Source: Mycocentrospora acerina
Lineage: Eukaryota > Ascomycota > Dothideomycetes > Pleosporales
Reading direction: 5' to 3'
NCBI GenBank assembly: GCA_022701365.1
Contig: JAKUHH010000080.1
Span: 250,436-314,435, forward strand
DNA length: 64,000 nt
Below are positions 46,001 through 56,357 of the stretch, one piece after another (positions within the stretch are counted from its first letter, which is position 1; every line of letters begins with the position of its first letter). The notes beneath the pieces are model-generated. The model was given only the letters and a program-made list of their open reading frames with translations, had not been told where the DNA came from and searched no databases. The translations under genes were made by a program, and so were the position numbers.

Positions 46001-47488
46001 TTACATAGTAAGGCACTTGTCTGCATCCGGTGCCGCAACCCCACGATTCTGACGCAGGTGAGCAGCTGCCTGCTTAATGAAGTCGCCTGTCTTGTGGAAA
46101 CAAACACGATTCCCCTTAGCGTCACGCACAGCCTCTCCAATACTGAAATCATAGGCCTGACCGGTATGACTGTCCTTTGCAGGACACCTGAACCCATCAA
46201 TGGCTTTTTGTTCGAGATCAGGAACTGTTCATATTAGCCAAGTTCCAAAATATGATAGGGAAGAGGAATAGATCGTACGGGTTGCAATGTATGCAAGGAA
46301 CTCGTCGACTGCTTTGCGGCTTGGAAGTGTGTCGCTAGTTTGATCTTCGAGGAGGACCTTGGAGAGCTTGTCCATTTCCTCAATGGTTTTTGGGCGCACA
46401 CCTTTAGATAGTTGGTGTTGTTCAACTGCAAGGGCAGCAAGATCTTTCCCAAGAGGATGCATGCATATGCCTTTGACGTCTTTTGGTGTGAACATCTCTC
46501 TACTAAGGGGATTACGCATCACGCCTTTTGCAACGGTGATGGCTTGCACAAGTTCCTCCATATCCCATGCATAATTGTCCTCCGTAACGTAGAAATTCGC
46601 TCTTGGTATATCCTTGACTTCGTCGCCTAGCATCGTCTCAGTGTTTGCATAGTTCCTTTCGAGGTGCTCATGTTCTATGTGCATGAGTGCCGTTTCACAG
46701 TGTGTCTTTAGGTCGTCTGGCAAAGCAGATTCCAGTGCCTGCTTGCGCTTCACCAAAGCATCCCGAACGGTATCAGCACTAACACCCGAGGGTTTCCCAT
46801 GAGGCGCGCGAATCCACTTCATTGTATCTTCTAGATCAGTAATGGCCAGAGTGATTGCCTCCTTAGGTCGGTCTCTGATGGTTCGCGCTACTGAGCGAGC
46901 ACTACCTGGCAGACCCGTTTTGACGATAGCATGTCCTCCTTTCCTATCTACGATGGCTTGTATCCTAGGGGTATGGCCGGATTGGGAAAGCCCTGCCTTC
47001 TTTTGGAGTGCTTGCAAATTCAGCAAGTCAGCTAGAATGAATGTTGCCTTTGCTCGAAGTGTTTGGTATCCCATAGTGAGATCTTGTCGGGCAGCGTCCA
47101 AATTTTCGTGCAGCTTAAGCACGGGGGCTTCTTCCTTCTTCTGTTGAGGTTTTGGTAATGTCTTTTTCTTGTACTGCGCTGTTTTGGGGTCCCACTCGAG
47201 CTGATCGGCTGTGCGTGGTGATGGCTTCTTCTTTTCTGGTGCTGGAGGCTCCGGTTTCTTCTCGAGGATCTGCAGGAACTCCTTCACGTCTGTGTCTCCT
47301 GGAGTCAAATTCTTTAATTCTTTAGTATTGTCCAATGCCGCTTCCAACCATCCAACTGAAATGTAGTGCTCCACAAGAAGCTTTCTTGCGTCAATAGCTG
47401 GAGGGTGCCGCGACATTTCTTCCATTAGCTCGCCGATCAAAGCCATGTCTGGATTGCCTGATGCAGTAATACCTGTCGTCGCCGCCAT
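46001..47488 (-). CDS. Hypothetical 477-aa protein
   Basis: Two exons (46279-47488 and 46001-46224) with a 54-bp intron. The last exon encodes LPDLEQKAIDGFRCPAKDSH and continues to AHLRQNRGVAAPDADKCLTM, so the first-exon stop is not the true end. The N-terminal 70 residues look like one or two TPR-like helical pairs (ARKLLVEHYISVGWLEAALD). A Lys/Pro-rich linker (EKKPEPPAPEKKKPSPR) and a helical body follow. There is no signal peptide or membrane segment. Clear start: MAATTGITASGNPDMALIGE. I do not recognise the family; the order of features suggests an intracellular scaffold-type protein, but that is inference. Confidence 0.75.
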
Positions 47489-48230
47489 TTGGGCTGTCGC
47501 AGTTGGGTATACTGTTTAGTAAAGTTGAATGGTCAATGTGCTGTCCGAGCGGGACCAGACTGATATGATAAATCAATACTATAGGTCACCGGGTTGCAAA
47601 TCACTCAAGGGTTTACTCAAGGATTATTGAAAAAGGATCAGGTGAAAAGCATGGCTGGCCAGGTAGCGATGAGCATGAATAGTGTGCGGTCAAGGTGAAG
47701 GTGAATGTGAACATGAACCCTAGAGACTACCTTGCTTTGTCAATCGCATTGCATTAGCTGGAAATAACGGTAGGCTGCCACAAGGCTGTCTCGAAAGACA
47801 ACTGGCCAGCCTCACACATGTCTATAGGTTGTCGTCGGTGGTGGCAGAGGAGGCGATAAGCGGCTGGATGCAGCCTGGAGCAGAGGCGGTGCACAAGGTG
47901 CGGCTGATTTGCTGATCTGCCGATACGCATATCGTATCCTGTCACCGCGGTCCGCAACAGACCCGGCATCACTTACCTCACCACAGATCCCATCTCAGCA
48001 AGTTTGACGATGGTCGGCGGAAGGTGCCAGAGTAGTAATGAAACAAATGAAGAGAAGCTTGCGATGTACCAGATTCTCGGAATCGGATCAACACGTCCGA
48101 ACCGAGGCTCGCGATTTCGCGTCCACCATATTGTGACAACGCCAGCGCTCTCTTGTTCACGCGCTGATAGTGCCGCTCCCTGACCGTTTTGCTTTTAAAT
48201 CAGGCGTCCCTTCCTGTCTCGCTGGCTGAT
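47489..48230. other. Divergent intergenic region
   Basis: A GGTGAAGGTGAATGTGAACATGAA-type short repeat occurs near 47692-47718. No gene is supported. Confidence 0.5.
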
Positions 48231-49373
48231 ATGCCCACAATGGCGCAACTCGTCATTGCCGGTGCGGCCATTGCAGCATTCGCGTCGCAGCCCACGCTAC
48301 GAAACAACCTCATCGCAGAGACAGCAAGACTGCTACAATGGACTGGGTACGACAAGCCAGGAGGAGTGTGGAGGATTCTTGCAATCCTTCTAGCACTCGT
48401 GAATCTGAAGAATCTGCCGGGAGTGTGGCATGTACGTCTCCTTCCTAATATGCCCACTTGTCCTACCCCCCAAACACACAGGCTAACATGACATTGCAAA
48501 CAGCTGCGTTTCTTCCGCGCCCTCGCCTACCATGTATACCTTCAGCCAACACCCATTCCTCCTCACGCACTCTTCCACCCCTTGATAACCTCTTCTCGCA
48601 CCACCCTCATGGAGACCGACTACAATATGCACAAGTCCAATAGCACATATTTCAGCGACATGGACATCAGCCGGACACATCTTTTCACTGCATTAATACG
48701 CAACGGCATCAAGAAGAACAGCCGCCTATACGGCGCGAAGAAGAACGCTCTCAATGGAGCGATTGGCGCAACAGAAGGCACAAGAGGCAGCCACTTGATC
48801 GCCCTAGGTGGAGTTAGCTGTCTTTTCAAGCGAGAGATCAAGCCATACGTCAAGTACGAAATGTGGACGCGATTGCTATGTTGGGATCAAAAGTGGTTCT
48901 ACTTGGTCACACATCTAGTAAAACCCGGGTACGCACAGCCAAGCAAGTGGAGTCTGCAGCCGTGGAGGAAAGGCGGACGAGGGAAAAAACAAGAGGCCAA
49001 GAGTAAAGAGGAGACGGAGAAGGAATTCCTCGGCGCCGTTTACGCAACCGCAATCGCAAAATATGTCGTGAAGCGAGGGCGTATCACTGTGCCGCCGCAG
49101 GATGTGCTCATTGATGCGGAAATGGTGCCGCAGAAGCCAGAGGGATGGGTGTATCAAGGGAACAAGGTAGCTGATCAAGCGGCTGATGACGCAACTCCAA
49201 AACTACGGCCAGAGCCTGTCGATGGAACACAGTGGAACTGGGACATCATCGAAGCCGAGCGCCTTCGGGGCTTGGTGGTTGCGCAGAAATTCGCGGAGAT
49301 GGATGGTATGCATGGATTCTTTGACGGTGGGAAAGACGGCATAATGGGCGAGTATGCCGACTTGTTGTTTTAG
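48231..49373 (+). CDS. 4HBT/THEM6-like acyl-CoA thioesterase-type protein
   Basis: Exons 48231-48431 and 48504-49373 flank a 72-bp intron and give 356 residues. The start MPTMAQLVIAGAAIAAF gives an N-terminal hydrophobic segment, with a second hydrophobic stretch (RILAILLALVNLKNLPGVWH), so membrane association is likely. The hot-dog-fold signature is METDYNMHKSNSTYFSDMDISRTHLF; in THEM6/4HBT proteins this Asp-containing segment lines the thioester site. Later come LGGVSCLFKREIKPYVKYEM, then a Lys-rich loop, and FAEMDGMHGFFDGG at the end. Family role: hydrolysis of acyl thioesters, substrate unknown. An insertion after WRKGGRGKKQEAKSKEE is longer than in the animal proteins. Confidence 0.85.
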
Positions 49374-49868
49374 ACGGAAGATGAATACACACATAGATTG
49401 GCATATACCCTAGGTTATCTGTCTAACGGGATAAGAGATTAATGTTAGTACTTTTTTGTTTGTTTGATCTTGTTCCAAAGGGCCAATTGAAGCGCGTCGC
49501 GAAACCTACGGGCCCCGTATCTTACTCACTCTTTATCCTAGAGGACTAAGCAAGGGTTTTCCTACCACCCATACAGTTTACACTTTTTTGACCCATATGT
49601 TGCTGCCTGTCTGTAATGTTTTCACGGTTGTCCTACTCGAGCTTGACCTACTTAACAAAAGAAGGATTATACAACATCGCTGTCGTTATCCTCAATGAAC
49701 CTCAGAGCTAGTAGCATACTTTGCTTCATTATCTGCTCTAGCTCACAGGCGAGGAGCTGCCTTCAGATTACGCCTTGCCTCATCGCACTGATCTCATTGT
49801 GAAGTGTGCTGTGGCTGCAGGGGTCCGACCCTGCAGCCCTGTCCAAAGACGTACTTTTAGTTCTTGAC
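49374..49868. other. Intergenic
   Basis: About 500 bp, T-rich, with no gene seen. Confidence 0.5.
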
Positions 49869-51072
49869 ATGTCCAGTGACTATGTCTTTCTGAATTTTTC
49901 ATATCAATCTTCTCAATATCAAAACTGTCTTTTCATTGTTTCACTATCCATGGAAGAACCAATATCTTCTATTTATGGCCCCGGCGCGTTTCTTTGTTGG
50001 ATATGCACAACTCTCTCAGTCTTCTTGTCCTGGTACCTCAATCTCTCTGGCCGAAATAGTGACACATTCACGAGCGATATTGTTACATGTTTGCTTTTCC
50101 CTATTGTCGCAATCGCACACCTGGTTTACGAGCTTGCCCATGCCAAAAAGACTGAGGATTGGGAAGCTACTCCAATCATGGAGGCTGCATTTGGCATATG
50201 CATAGACTTTTTGCCAATTGGGTTCATGCTAAGTTCTCTGGCATTGTCTTATCACCACAAGTGAAGATTCGTCTTGACAGCCATATTCACTGTGGCTTGC
50301 TGGACTGTGGTGTTTGTTGTCTTCATTGTGAATGGTTCCGCAATTCCTTACTTCAACAAACATAATGCTCTGCTGCCCTGTACACTGGGCCTTTTAATCC
50401 CCTTTTTGTTGTGTTTTAGATGTTTTTCAGCGGGAGACATGAAGCTACAGACCAGTTACCATGAGAAAATAATTATTGTCTCATCTTTATATGCTGTTGC
50501 ATGCGTTGAGTTTCATTGTTTACTCCAACAGAGGCAATGGTAGTATCATGCGAACTAATGGTTGCTCTATGCAAATTGATACTTTTGTCTCGCAAGTCGA
50601 TAGCTATAAAGAAGAGCACCGTCCCACAGAAAGTATTTTACCGAAAACACCCTACTCGATCGGCGATATTGACCAAGTCGTTGCGCTAAGCATCGGTATC
50701 ATCACACTCTGTTTGTCTATCCGCGACCTAGCACAGGACTACAATTTCTCTACTGATAAAGAGTTTGAATGTTGGAGAGTTCTCTGTGCTCAGGATATCG
50801 AGTTTGGTGATACAAAAGTGGAGATAGACCGGTGGAAACGGGAAGTGGAGTCTCTCGATAAGAAAGCTAGATGTGCAAGGACAAGAGCTAGGCATCGGAA
50901 AAGAGAGCATGAACCTTACGTCAACTTACCCACTGTTGTGAAGCTAGCCCACAGTACTCACGACGAGAGAATTGTTATGGCTAACCTTGTGAGACATGTT
51001 GGAATTACCTATTCCGAACCTTTAGGGGGCGACTCGTCTAATGTGTACAGAGAACTCAGAAGCGATTCCTAG
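49869..51072 (+). CDS. Multi-pass membrane protein, possibly broken
   Basis: One frame gives hydrophobic helices (FLCWICTTLSVFLSWYL, VTCLLFPIVAIAHLVYEL, LPIGFMLSSLALSY, then IFTVACWTVVFVVFIVNG). They are interrupted by a TGA at 50262-50264 in that same frame. Either this is a nonsense change (CGA to TGA), or a 48-bp intron (50233-50280) with a poor GTTCTC donor removes it; both keep the frame. A second intron (50540-50603) links the helices to a charged cytosolic tail with a coiled-coil-like stretch (EIDRWKREVESLDKKARCAR) and stops at 51072. The start at 49869 or an ATG at 49950 are both possible. Function not recognised; it resembles fungal integral membrane proteins of unknown role. Confidence 0.45.
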
Positions 51073-51436
51073 TGTGGACTGGTAATGATTATATAGGCTC
51101 CATCATAACTTCTTTAAAACATTCACTCACACTTTAAACTTCGGAAAAACGTCTGACTTGTTAGCGCATCGCGTTCTCATCGCACAGCCAACGACACACA
51201 ATCAGAGGTATCAAACGCAAATAGTTTAGTCGTTTCAATCTCAGGATAGACGATTAGAATAAGAAAAATTAAAAATATTAGTAAAAGCTGATCAAGCGAA
51301 GACAGTGATTTAGAAGAAAACTTGGTCTGAAATTGTGTCAGATCTACCAGTCTTGGAGATGCTGAGAGAAAGATCAGTCAATTATATATTCTTTAAAACT
51401 TTCAGACCACTCATCAATCACCAAAGATTCGATCTA
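51073..51436. other. AT-rich spacer before the tRNA
   Basis: No gene is seen. Confidence 0.5.
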
Positions 51437-51516
51437 GCATCGGTGGTTTAGTGGTAAAATTAGCCGTTGCCATGTGCAATATCGGCTAGCCCCGGGTTCG
51501 ATTCCCGGCCGATGCA
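51437..51516 (+). tRNA. tRNA-Gly (GCC) with a short intron
   Basis: The 80-bp unit begins GCATCGG and ends CCGATGC plus discriminator A, a perfect 7-bp acceptor pairing. The D arm is TGGTTTAGTGGTAAAATTA. The anticodon stem AGCCG pairs with CGGCT around loop TTGCCA, with anticodon GCC. About nine extra bases (TGTGCAATA) follow A37, where tRNA introns lie. The T arm is CCGGGTTCGATTCCCGG. Removing the insert leaves 71 nt, the normal fungal tRNA-Gly length. Confidence 0.92.
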
Positions 51517-51662
51517 ATATTTCTTTTTGCCATTTTTGTGATATGTTTTTGAACGATCTGGTGACAGGCCGCCAACCCGTGCCTGCCACACGACGTGTGC
51601 TTTCGTGGATGTGTATAGAGGTTTGTGACCATTGCAATTCTTTGCTTCTCCTTTAAACACGG

Positions 51663-53057
51663 CTACGCTTTCCCAAAGTAATTTGCCAAGGTATTCTTTT
51701 GTGCTGGCTTCTTGTCTTTCGCACCTGCCTCGATCTTGTTCTTCGCGCTTTCCCCTACTCCCATCAACTTCTTAAACTCCTCCCACTCTTGCTTTCCGAC
51801 GATACCGCCACTCGCTTCCTTGTGCCCTCTCGCAAAGTTCTGGCCCAATCGCTCCCGCAGCTCTGTGTTCTCTACTACGATGCCCTCGAGCTTCTTGATG
51901 ATGTCGACTTTCTCCTCTCCTTCTCGCGCTCGTGCGACTTTGGCCACGCGACATGAGAAGTTCACTTTGTCAGGGAGATAGCCTTCATTGGCGCACATCA
52001 CAATCTCGAGTTTGTTGGACTTTAGATGGCCCGCCCAGCGAGTTGCGATGACAGGATGAATTTGTGCGGCAGAAGATATGGTAAGTACAGCGATAGTGCC
52101 GTCGGCAGAGAACTTTGGTGGTGTGTGAGCGCAACGCTCGGTTTCGTGGCGCACCTCGAATGAGGCATCATGAAGTGCTTCGTTCTTCTTGATTGCATCG
52201 GGGCCTGTGGCGGCTATGACTGCTTTCCAGGCAGCTTCTACATTGTAGGCGGCTGATCTTCTAGGTGCGTTGACCAGGGCTATGGCGTTATTGATGGTGT
52301 TCTTGGGGAATTGCTTAAAGGTTGCCGTCATATCTGGAAATGGCGGCTCCCACTTTAAGCTACTCCCAAGATCGCCATGCGTGCCCAGTGCAGCAAGCCA
52401 TGATATCCTGTCGCTGATGTCAGGGTGTAATGGTAGACATATGTGATAAGTCAAAAGCGCGCTTGTTGCCACCGGTGGACAGTCGTGAGCTGTGACGTAT
52501 TGGGCTCCTTCTGGGAAACCGCCCTCTTCAGCAAAATGATGGTCTATTATAAGACAGGTGTGTGGTAATTGGGTGAGGGGAGGGCTTCTTCTACTTCCTT
52601 GATCTAGAACGAAGACGTATGATGGTTTCTTCGCAGAAATGAAATCGTGAGTGCTTTGTTCGTGGACATTGATTCCTTTTGGCGGAAAGTATACCGAAAT
52701 CAGGTCAGAAGAAAGGCCGAGAGCGGTGAGTGTGTGGTGCAGAATCGCACCAGATGACAGGCCATCCGCGTCCTTGTCCGGAAGAATGACTGTAGATTGT
52801 TGTGATTCAGCACTAGAAGGCTATTAGCCGTGTTTTTCGAATTTTTTTTGCAAGAGCCTGGGTTAAAAATTCGTTTACCATTCTCGAATGATTTGTCTAG
52901 CTCGTTCGACCTGCTCTTGAGGAGCTGGCCAGACAACTTCTCCTGAGTTATCGAATCTAGGCGGTGCAAGATGGTACTCTTGCACCACCGTCTTTTGTTT
53001 TTTGGAATTTGAGGGTAAGATGGACTTTTCAGCTTTGCGCTTCAGCGGACTTGCCAT
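51663..53057 (-). CDS. DHH-family phosphoesterase
   Basis: Exons 52879-53057 and 51663-52812 flank a 66-bp intron and give 442 residues. The start MASPLKRKAEKSILPSNSKK gives a basic N-terminus (possible nuclear targeting). DHH landmarks: VILPDKDADGLSSGAILH (motif with DxD) and CLIIDHHFAEEGG (the DHH motif itself), both metal-binding. A middle helical region and a C-terminal DHHA1-like part (HLKSNKLEIVMCANEGYLP) follow. It ends with LANYFGKA. The acceptor TAG at 52813-52815 was chosen because it continues the frame as CAESQQSTVILP. Substrate is unknown: the DHH superfamily includes nucleotide, pyrophosphate and single-strand nucleic-acid phosphoesterases. Confidence 0.85.
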
Positions 53058-54230
53058 TCTTGGAGATGTATGGAGAAAGTAAATTTGGGGTCTATTTGGA
53101 TATGGTCGGAGTCGTGAATTGCGCAATTGATATGATAATAACAATCGGGATAGCCTGAGGTTCTGAGGGCTACTCTTCTTCAGTAACATACTTGCCAGTG
53201 GGACATGTTAGAACAAAAGGCAATGAGATGGCGGTCGCGCGAATAAATCGATGACGTCGATGACGCACTAAGTTGTCCTCACAACTTGAGGATCCCATGA
53301 TACTGGAAGTAGTGGGAGTTGCAAAGTTTGAAGATCCTAACCCCCTATGCCTGATATATTCGAATCTACAGGAATTCAAGAACATATTTTGGTTCTATTC
53401 ATCCTGTAGGCGGTGTTAAGCTGTATGCCCCTTACTATACTAGGGGGCTTCATTTTATAAACGCATCGCACAGGCCTTAAGCAATGCGATCGTGCACATT
53501 CTTCTTTATACCAATTTGATTACTTCCAAAATTATAGCTAACGCATGTGTCTATATTCGACTTAGTTTTAACTGAGTTATAGACAAAACTATAATATACT
53601 GGCAAGCAGCCAACTTTTTATAAACGTCGTTCTTCTCTTGTTTTATTTAGCATATCCTAAAACAAACAGGGGCTTGGTATGTATACATATTTGTTGTTTC
53701 TTAGGACATAGTTTTTAACTTGAAATTCTAATAGTTGATTTGATTTTCTTCCTTATATCAACAAGTGAAAATTTATGTTAGATAGGACACAATACAAAGC
53801 TAGGCATAGCTAAAAGTGATACGATTAGAATAATCGTGAAACTATTCAAGCTTCAGACCAGCAAACAGGGAAGAACTTCAAGTTTGGTCCGGATGGTCTC
53901 TGTCAAATCTTAGCGGCATCCCCCCCTTCATAAGGACAACGCTAGGAGGAGGTACCCCTCTCGCAGTCTACCTCATCTTCTACTAAATACCATATTACAT
54001 CTCAAATGATTGCAGAATTGCTCTATAAAAAGTCTGAAAGGTGAGAAATATATATTTTTAAATTTGTTTCAAGTTTATTTCGTACAATAAAACCTTTCAT
54101 ATACTAAATTTTATTTCAGGATTAAAACAGATAAGATTTTTTAATTATTAAACTAACCTATTGCGTTTATTTTATGTCTTTTAAGAAGAGGATTTCTATC
54201 ATGGTCAATACCTACTCTCTTGTCTAATTG
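53058..54230. other. AT-rich gene desert
   Basis: From about 53400 the sequence is strongly AT-rich with many TATA and TTTA runs and almost no ORFs over 60 codons. The base composition differs sharply from the genes on either side. It looks like decayed repeat DNA. Confidence 0.6.
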
Positions 54231-54235
54231 ATGTT

Positions 54236-54521
54236 TGTAACGTTCACAACGTCACATCCTATTATTACCCCTGAGTCAACTGACACCTATCCGATAGCCA
54301 CCCGTTTCGTACTCGCCCCGGATGACAATCCCAGGAAGGGGTATATAAGGTTGCAGGCTATGTAGCTTTGTAGAGTAGTTTTTCTTTATCCTTTCGTACA
54401 AGACCTATAGGTGTAGAGAATAGTATCTTTGGTATACCCTCCAGTCCCAGCACTCTCATATGCCTCGTAGTGGACATTCGGACCACATTCGGATCACTCT
54501 CTTATTACCTGCGTCGTAACA
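54236..54521. mobile_element. Solo LTR of a retrotransposon
   Basis: A 286-bp unit begins TGTAACG and ends CGTAACA, near-perfect inverted termini with TG...CA ends. It is flanked on both sides by the direct repeat ATGTT (54231-54235 and 54522-54526), a 5-bp target-site duplication as retroviral-type integrases make. Inside is a promoter-like GTATATAAGG (about 54341). The sequence is less AT-rich than its surroundings. Seventeen bases after the end, TTGGTATTAAAG resembles a methionine-tRNA primer-binding site (TTGGTATCAGAG) with C-to-T and G-to-A changes. That would argue for an internal region rather than a solo LTR. The TSD favours solo. Confidence 0.65.
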
Positions 54522-54526
54522 ATGTT

Positions 54527-55988
54527 TCTATATCTAAATTGGTATTAAAGGTTATTTCCTAATTCTACTTTTATCTTTTCTTTTCTATTAATTTGCCTTC
54601 TTAAAATTTCACTCAGAAGCATAATAACAGAATTTTTAGGCATAGTTTAAATGTAACCTTCTTACACTTTATTACAATTGAAGAAAGTTTTACCTGCTTT
54701 GAGATGATTCTTCATTATGTATAGTAGCCAAAAAGAGATTGAAAGTTATGTAACTATAATCTCACAGTTTTTCAACGCTGCAGCTTTAATTACATTTGAG
54801 ACTCGAGTAAATTATATTTTACTTGGCTATCAGTCATTGATCATCCTCGCCTTTCTGGTTGCCTAGTGCATTGGAGTAGATTTGAGTCCTGACAATAGCG
54901 TAGCTATTTGATATATCTTAGAATACGTTGTTATCTTTATTCCGTTGTTTCTGGTTTAATGAAAACCTTCACTAGTCTTGTTAACCATCTTCTTGTCTTT
55001 TGTCCAATAGATGTGGCTGTCTGACATGCAACTCCCAGTCGAGCTGAAATTGGACAGGCCTTCTCCGAAACGAGCCAAGTAGTTGAAAGATTAGACAAGG
55101 TCAACAATGTCTGGTTAGAGGTTGATTAATTGTAACTCTAGAGTAACGTTTAGCTATCCCCTCGCGATGCGCATTAGCTTTCAGCCTGGTCATCGGCTTC
55201 GCAGCGTTCTGTCTCTAGAGGCTACCCTAGCAGGCAGAGAGGAGAAGAGAGTATAGACCGGCCGTCAATGCTTGTGAAGGTAGGCCGATGAGCAATTTCA
55301 CGAAGGATACAGGAAGACTCGCAAGCTACAAGTAAGACGCAGCAAGTAAAGCGGAGGACAACGAACGAAGAGCGCTGCAAATACTATCTGATATACCTCG
55401 ATCAGTATGCTAACGATAAGAAACACAACACAAAAACAATCCTGCAGATGAGGCGCCGAGCCTTGGTAATCATCTTGTATCAGTGTTTCTCGCCTTCCTT
55501 GTTTGAGCATTGAACTCCGACGTTTTGCCGGCCCAACATATGGCCCAACTCGAAAAGAAAGTGGCTGACGGACGCGCATCTAAGACGTATCTCGATTTCG
55601 GGATCTCTGTCAAAGTATCCTCCAATATCCATAAGGGTTTCCAACCTACTTTGTCGACAATTGCAATCGGATCCTCCTCCCTCTACAGCAACTTGTCCAA
55701 CGTAGCTCCCACGCCCACTTCCGCGCGACTCAAGATAACGGATGACCCTAATTAATTAGGCCCGAGTTTAATTCTCCGCTTTACATTTATGATTCAAAAA
55801 CAGTAAATGGTCTAATCCTTTGCCTTTTTTTTACTTTATAATTACAGCCGCACGGGCCATTATCTGGAGGTGATCTGCCGCATTTCACCCAAAGAGCTCA
55901 CCTGTCATCATACAGGGGTGTGTCGTTCTTAATTCCGCTATTGTGGGACCAAGTACGGTCAGTGTACTTACTCAATCTCTGAACGCAG
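54527..55988. other. AT-rich, decayed DNA then normal-GC spacer
   Basis: The region up to about 55150 is AT-rich with no ORF. From 55160 GC rises; an 81-codon plus-strand ORF (55510-55755) has no motif. No gene is supported. Confidence 0.5.
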
Positions 55989-55995
55989 TATAAAT
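55989..55995 (+). promoter_or_regulatory. TATA box of the defensin-like gene
   Basis: TATAAAT lies 107 bp upstream of the ATG at 56102, a plausible distance allowing for a 5' UTR. It is followed by an A-rich leader (ATCATCAAACAGAAGAAAGC). Confidence 0.55.
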
Positions 55996-56101
55996 CAAGG
56001 GAGTTCGCTAACAAAATAGAGTATCATCGAGAGTTCACGTTTATCTACTCACATCATCAAACAGAAGAAAGCATTATCTATTCCACTTTATAATCCTCAA
56101 G

Positions 56102-56357
56102 ATGAAGACCTTTATTTCCCTCGTCATTTTTTCCCTAGCAACTGCTGGCATGGGCGCCTCTATTGAACGCCGCCAAGGCGTTTGGGGTCCCAATACCTGT
56201 CCTACCAAGCAACAATGCGAAACCTCGTGCCGAGATGCTGGCCTTGTAAGTATCCCTGATATCAACATAGCATAAGAGCTTTGAAGTTGATGTGTAACAG
56301 AAATACTCTGCCCACGATTGCAACAATGCGTGGGTGAATTGTGCTTGCAATTATTGA
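56102..56357 (+). CDS. Secreted six-cysteine defensin-like prepropeptide
   Basis: Two exons (56102-56245 and 56301-56357) with a 55-bp intron encode 66 residues; the unspliced frame would not show it. Residues 1-19 form a signal peptide (MKTFISLVIFSLATAGMGA). A short pro-segment ends in Arg-Arg at residues 23-24 (a Kex2-type site), leaving a mature peptide of about 42 residues starting with Gln. Cysteines at 33, 39, 43, 55, 62 and 64 give C-x5-C-x3-C-x11-C-x6-C-x-C. The CxxxC and CxC pair is the hallmark of a CS-alpha-beta defensin fold. The usual GxC before the fourth cysteine is HDC here. It could instead be an effector with an unrelated fold. The intron splits the domain between the third and fourth cysteines. 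Confidence 0.8.
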
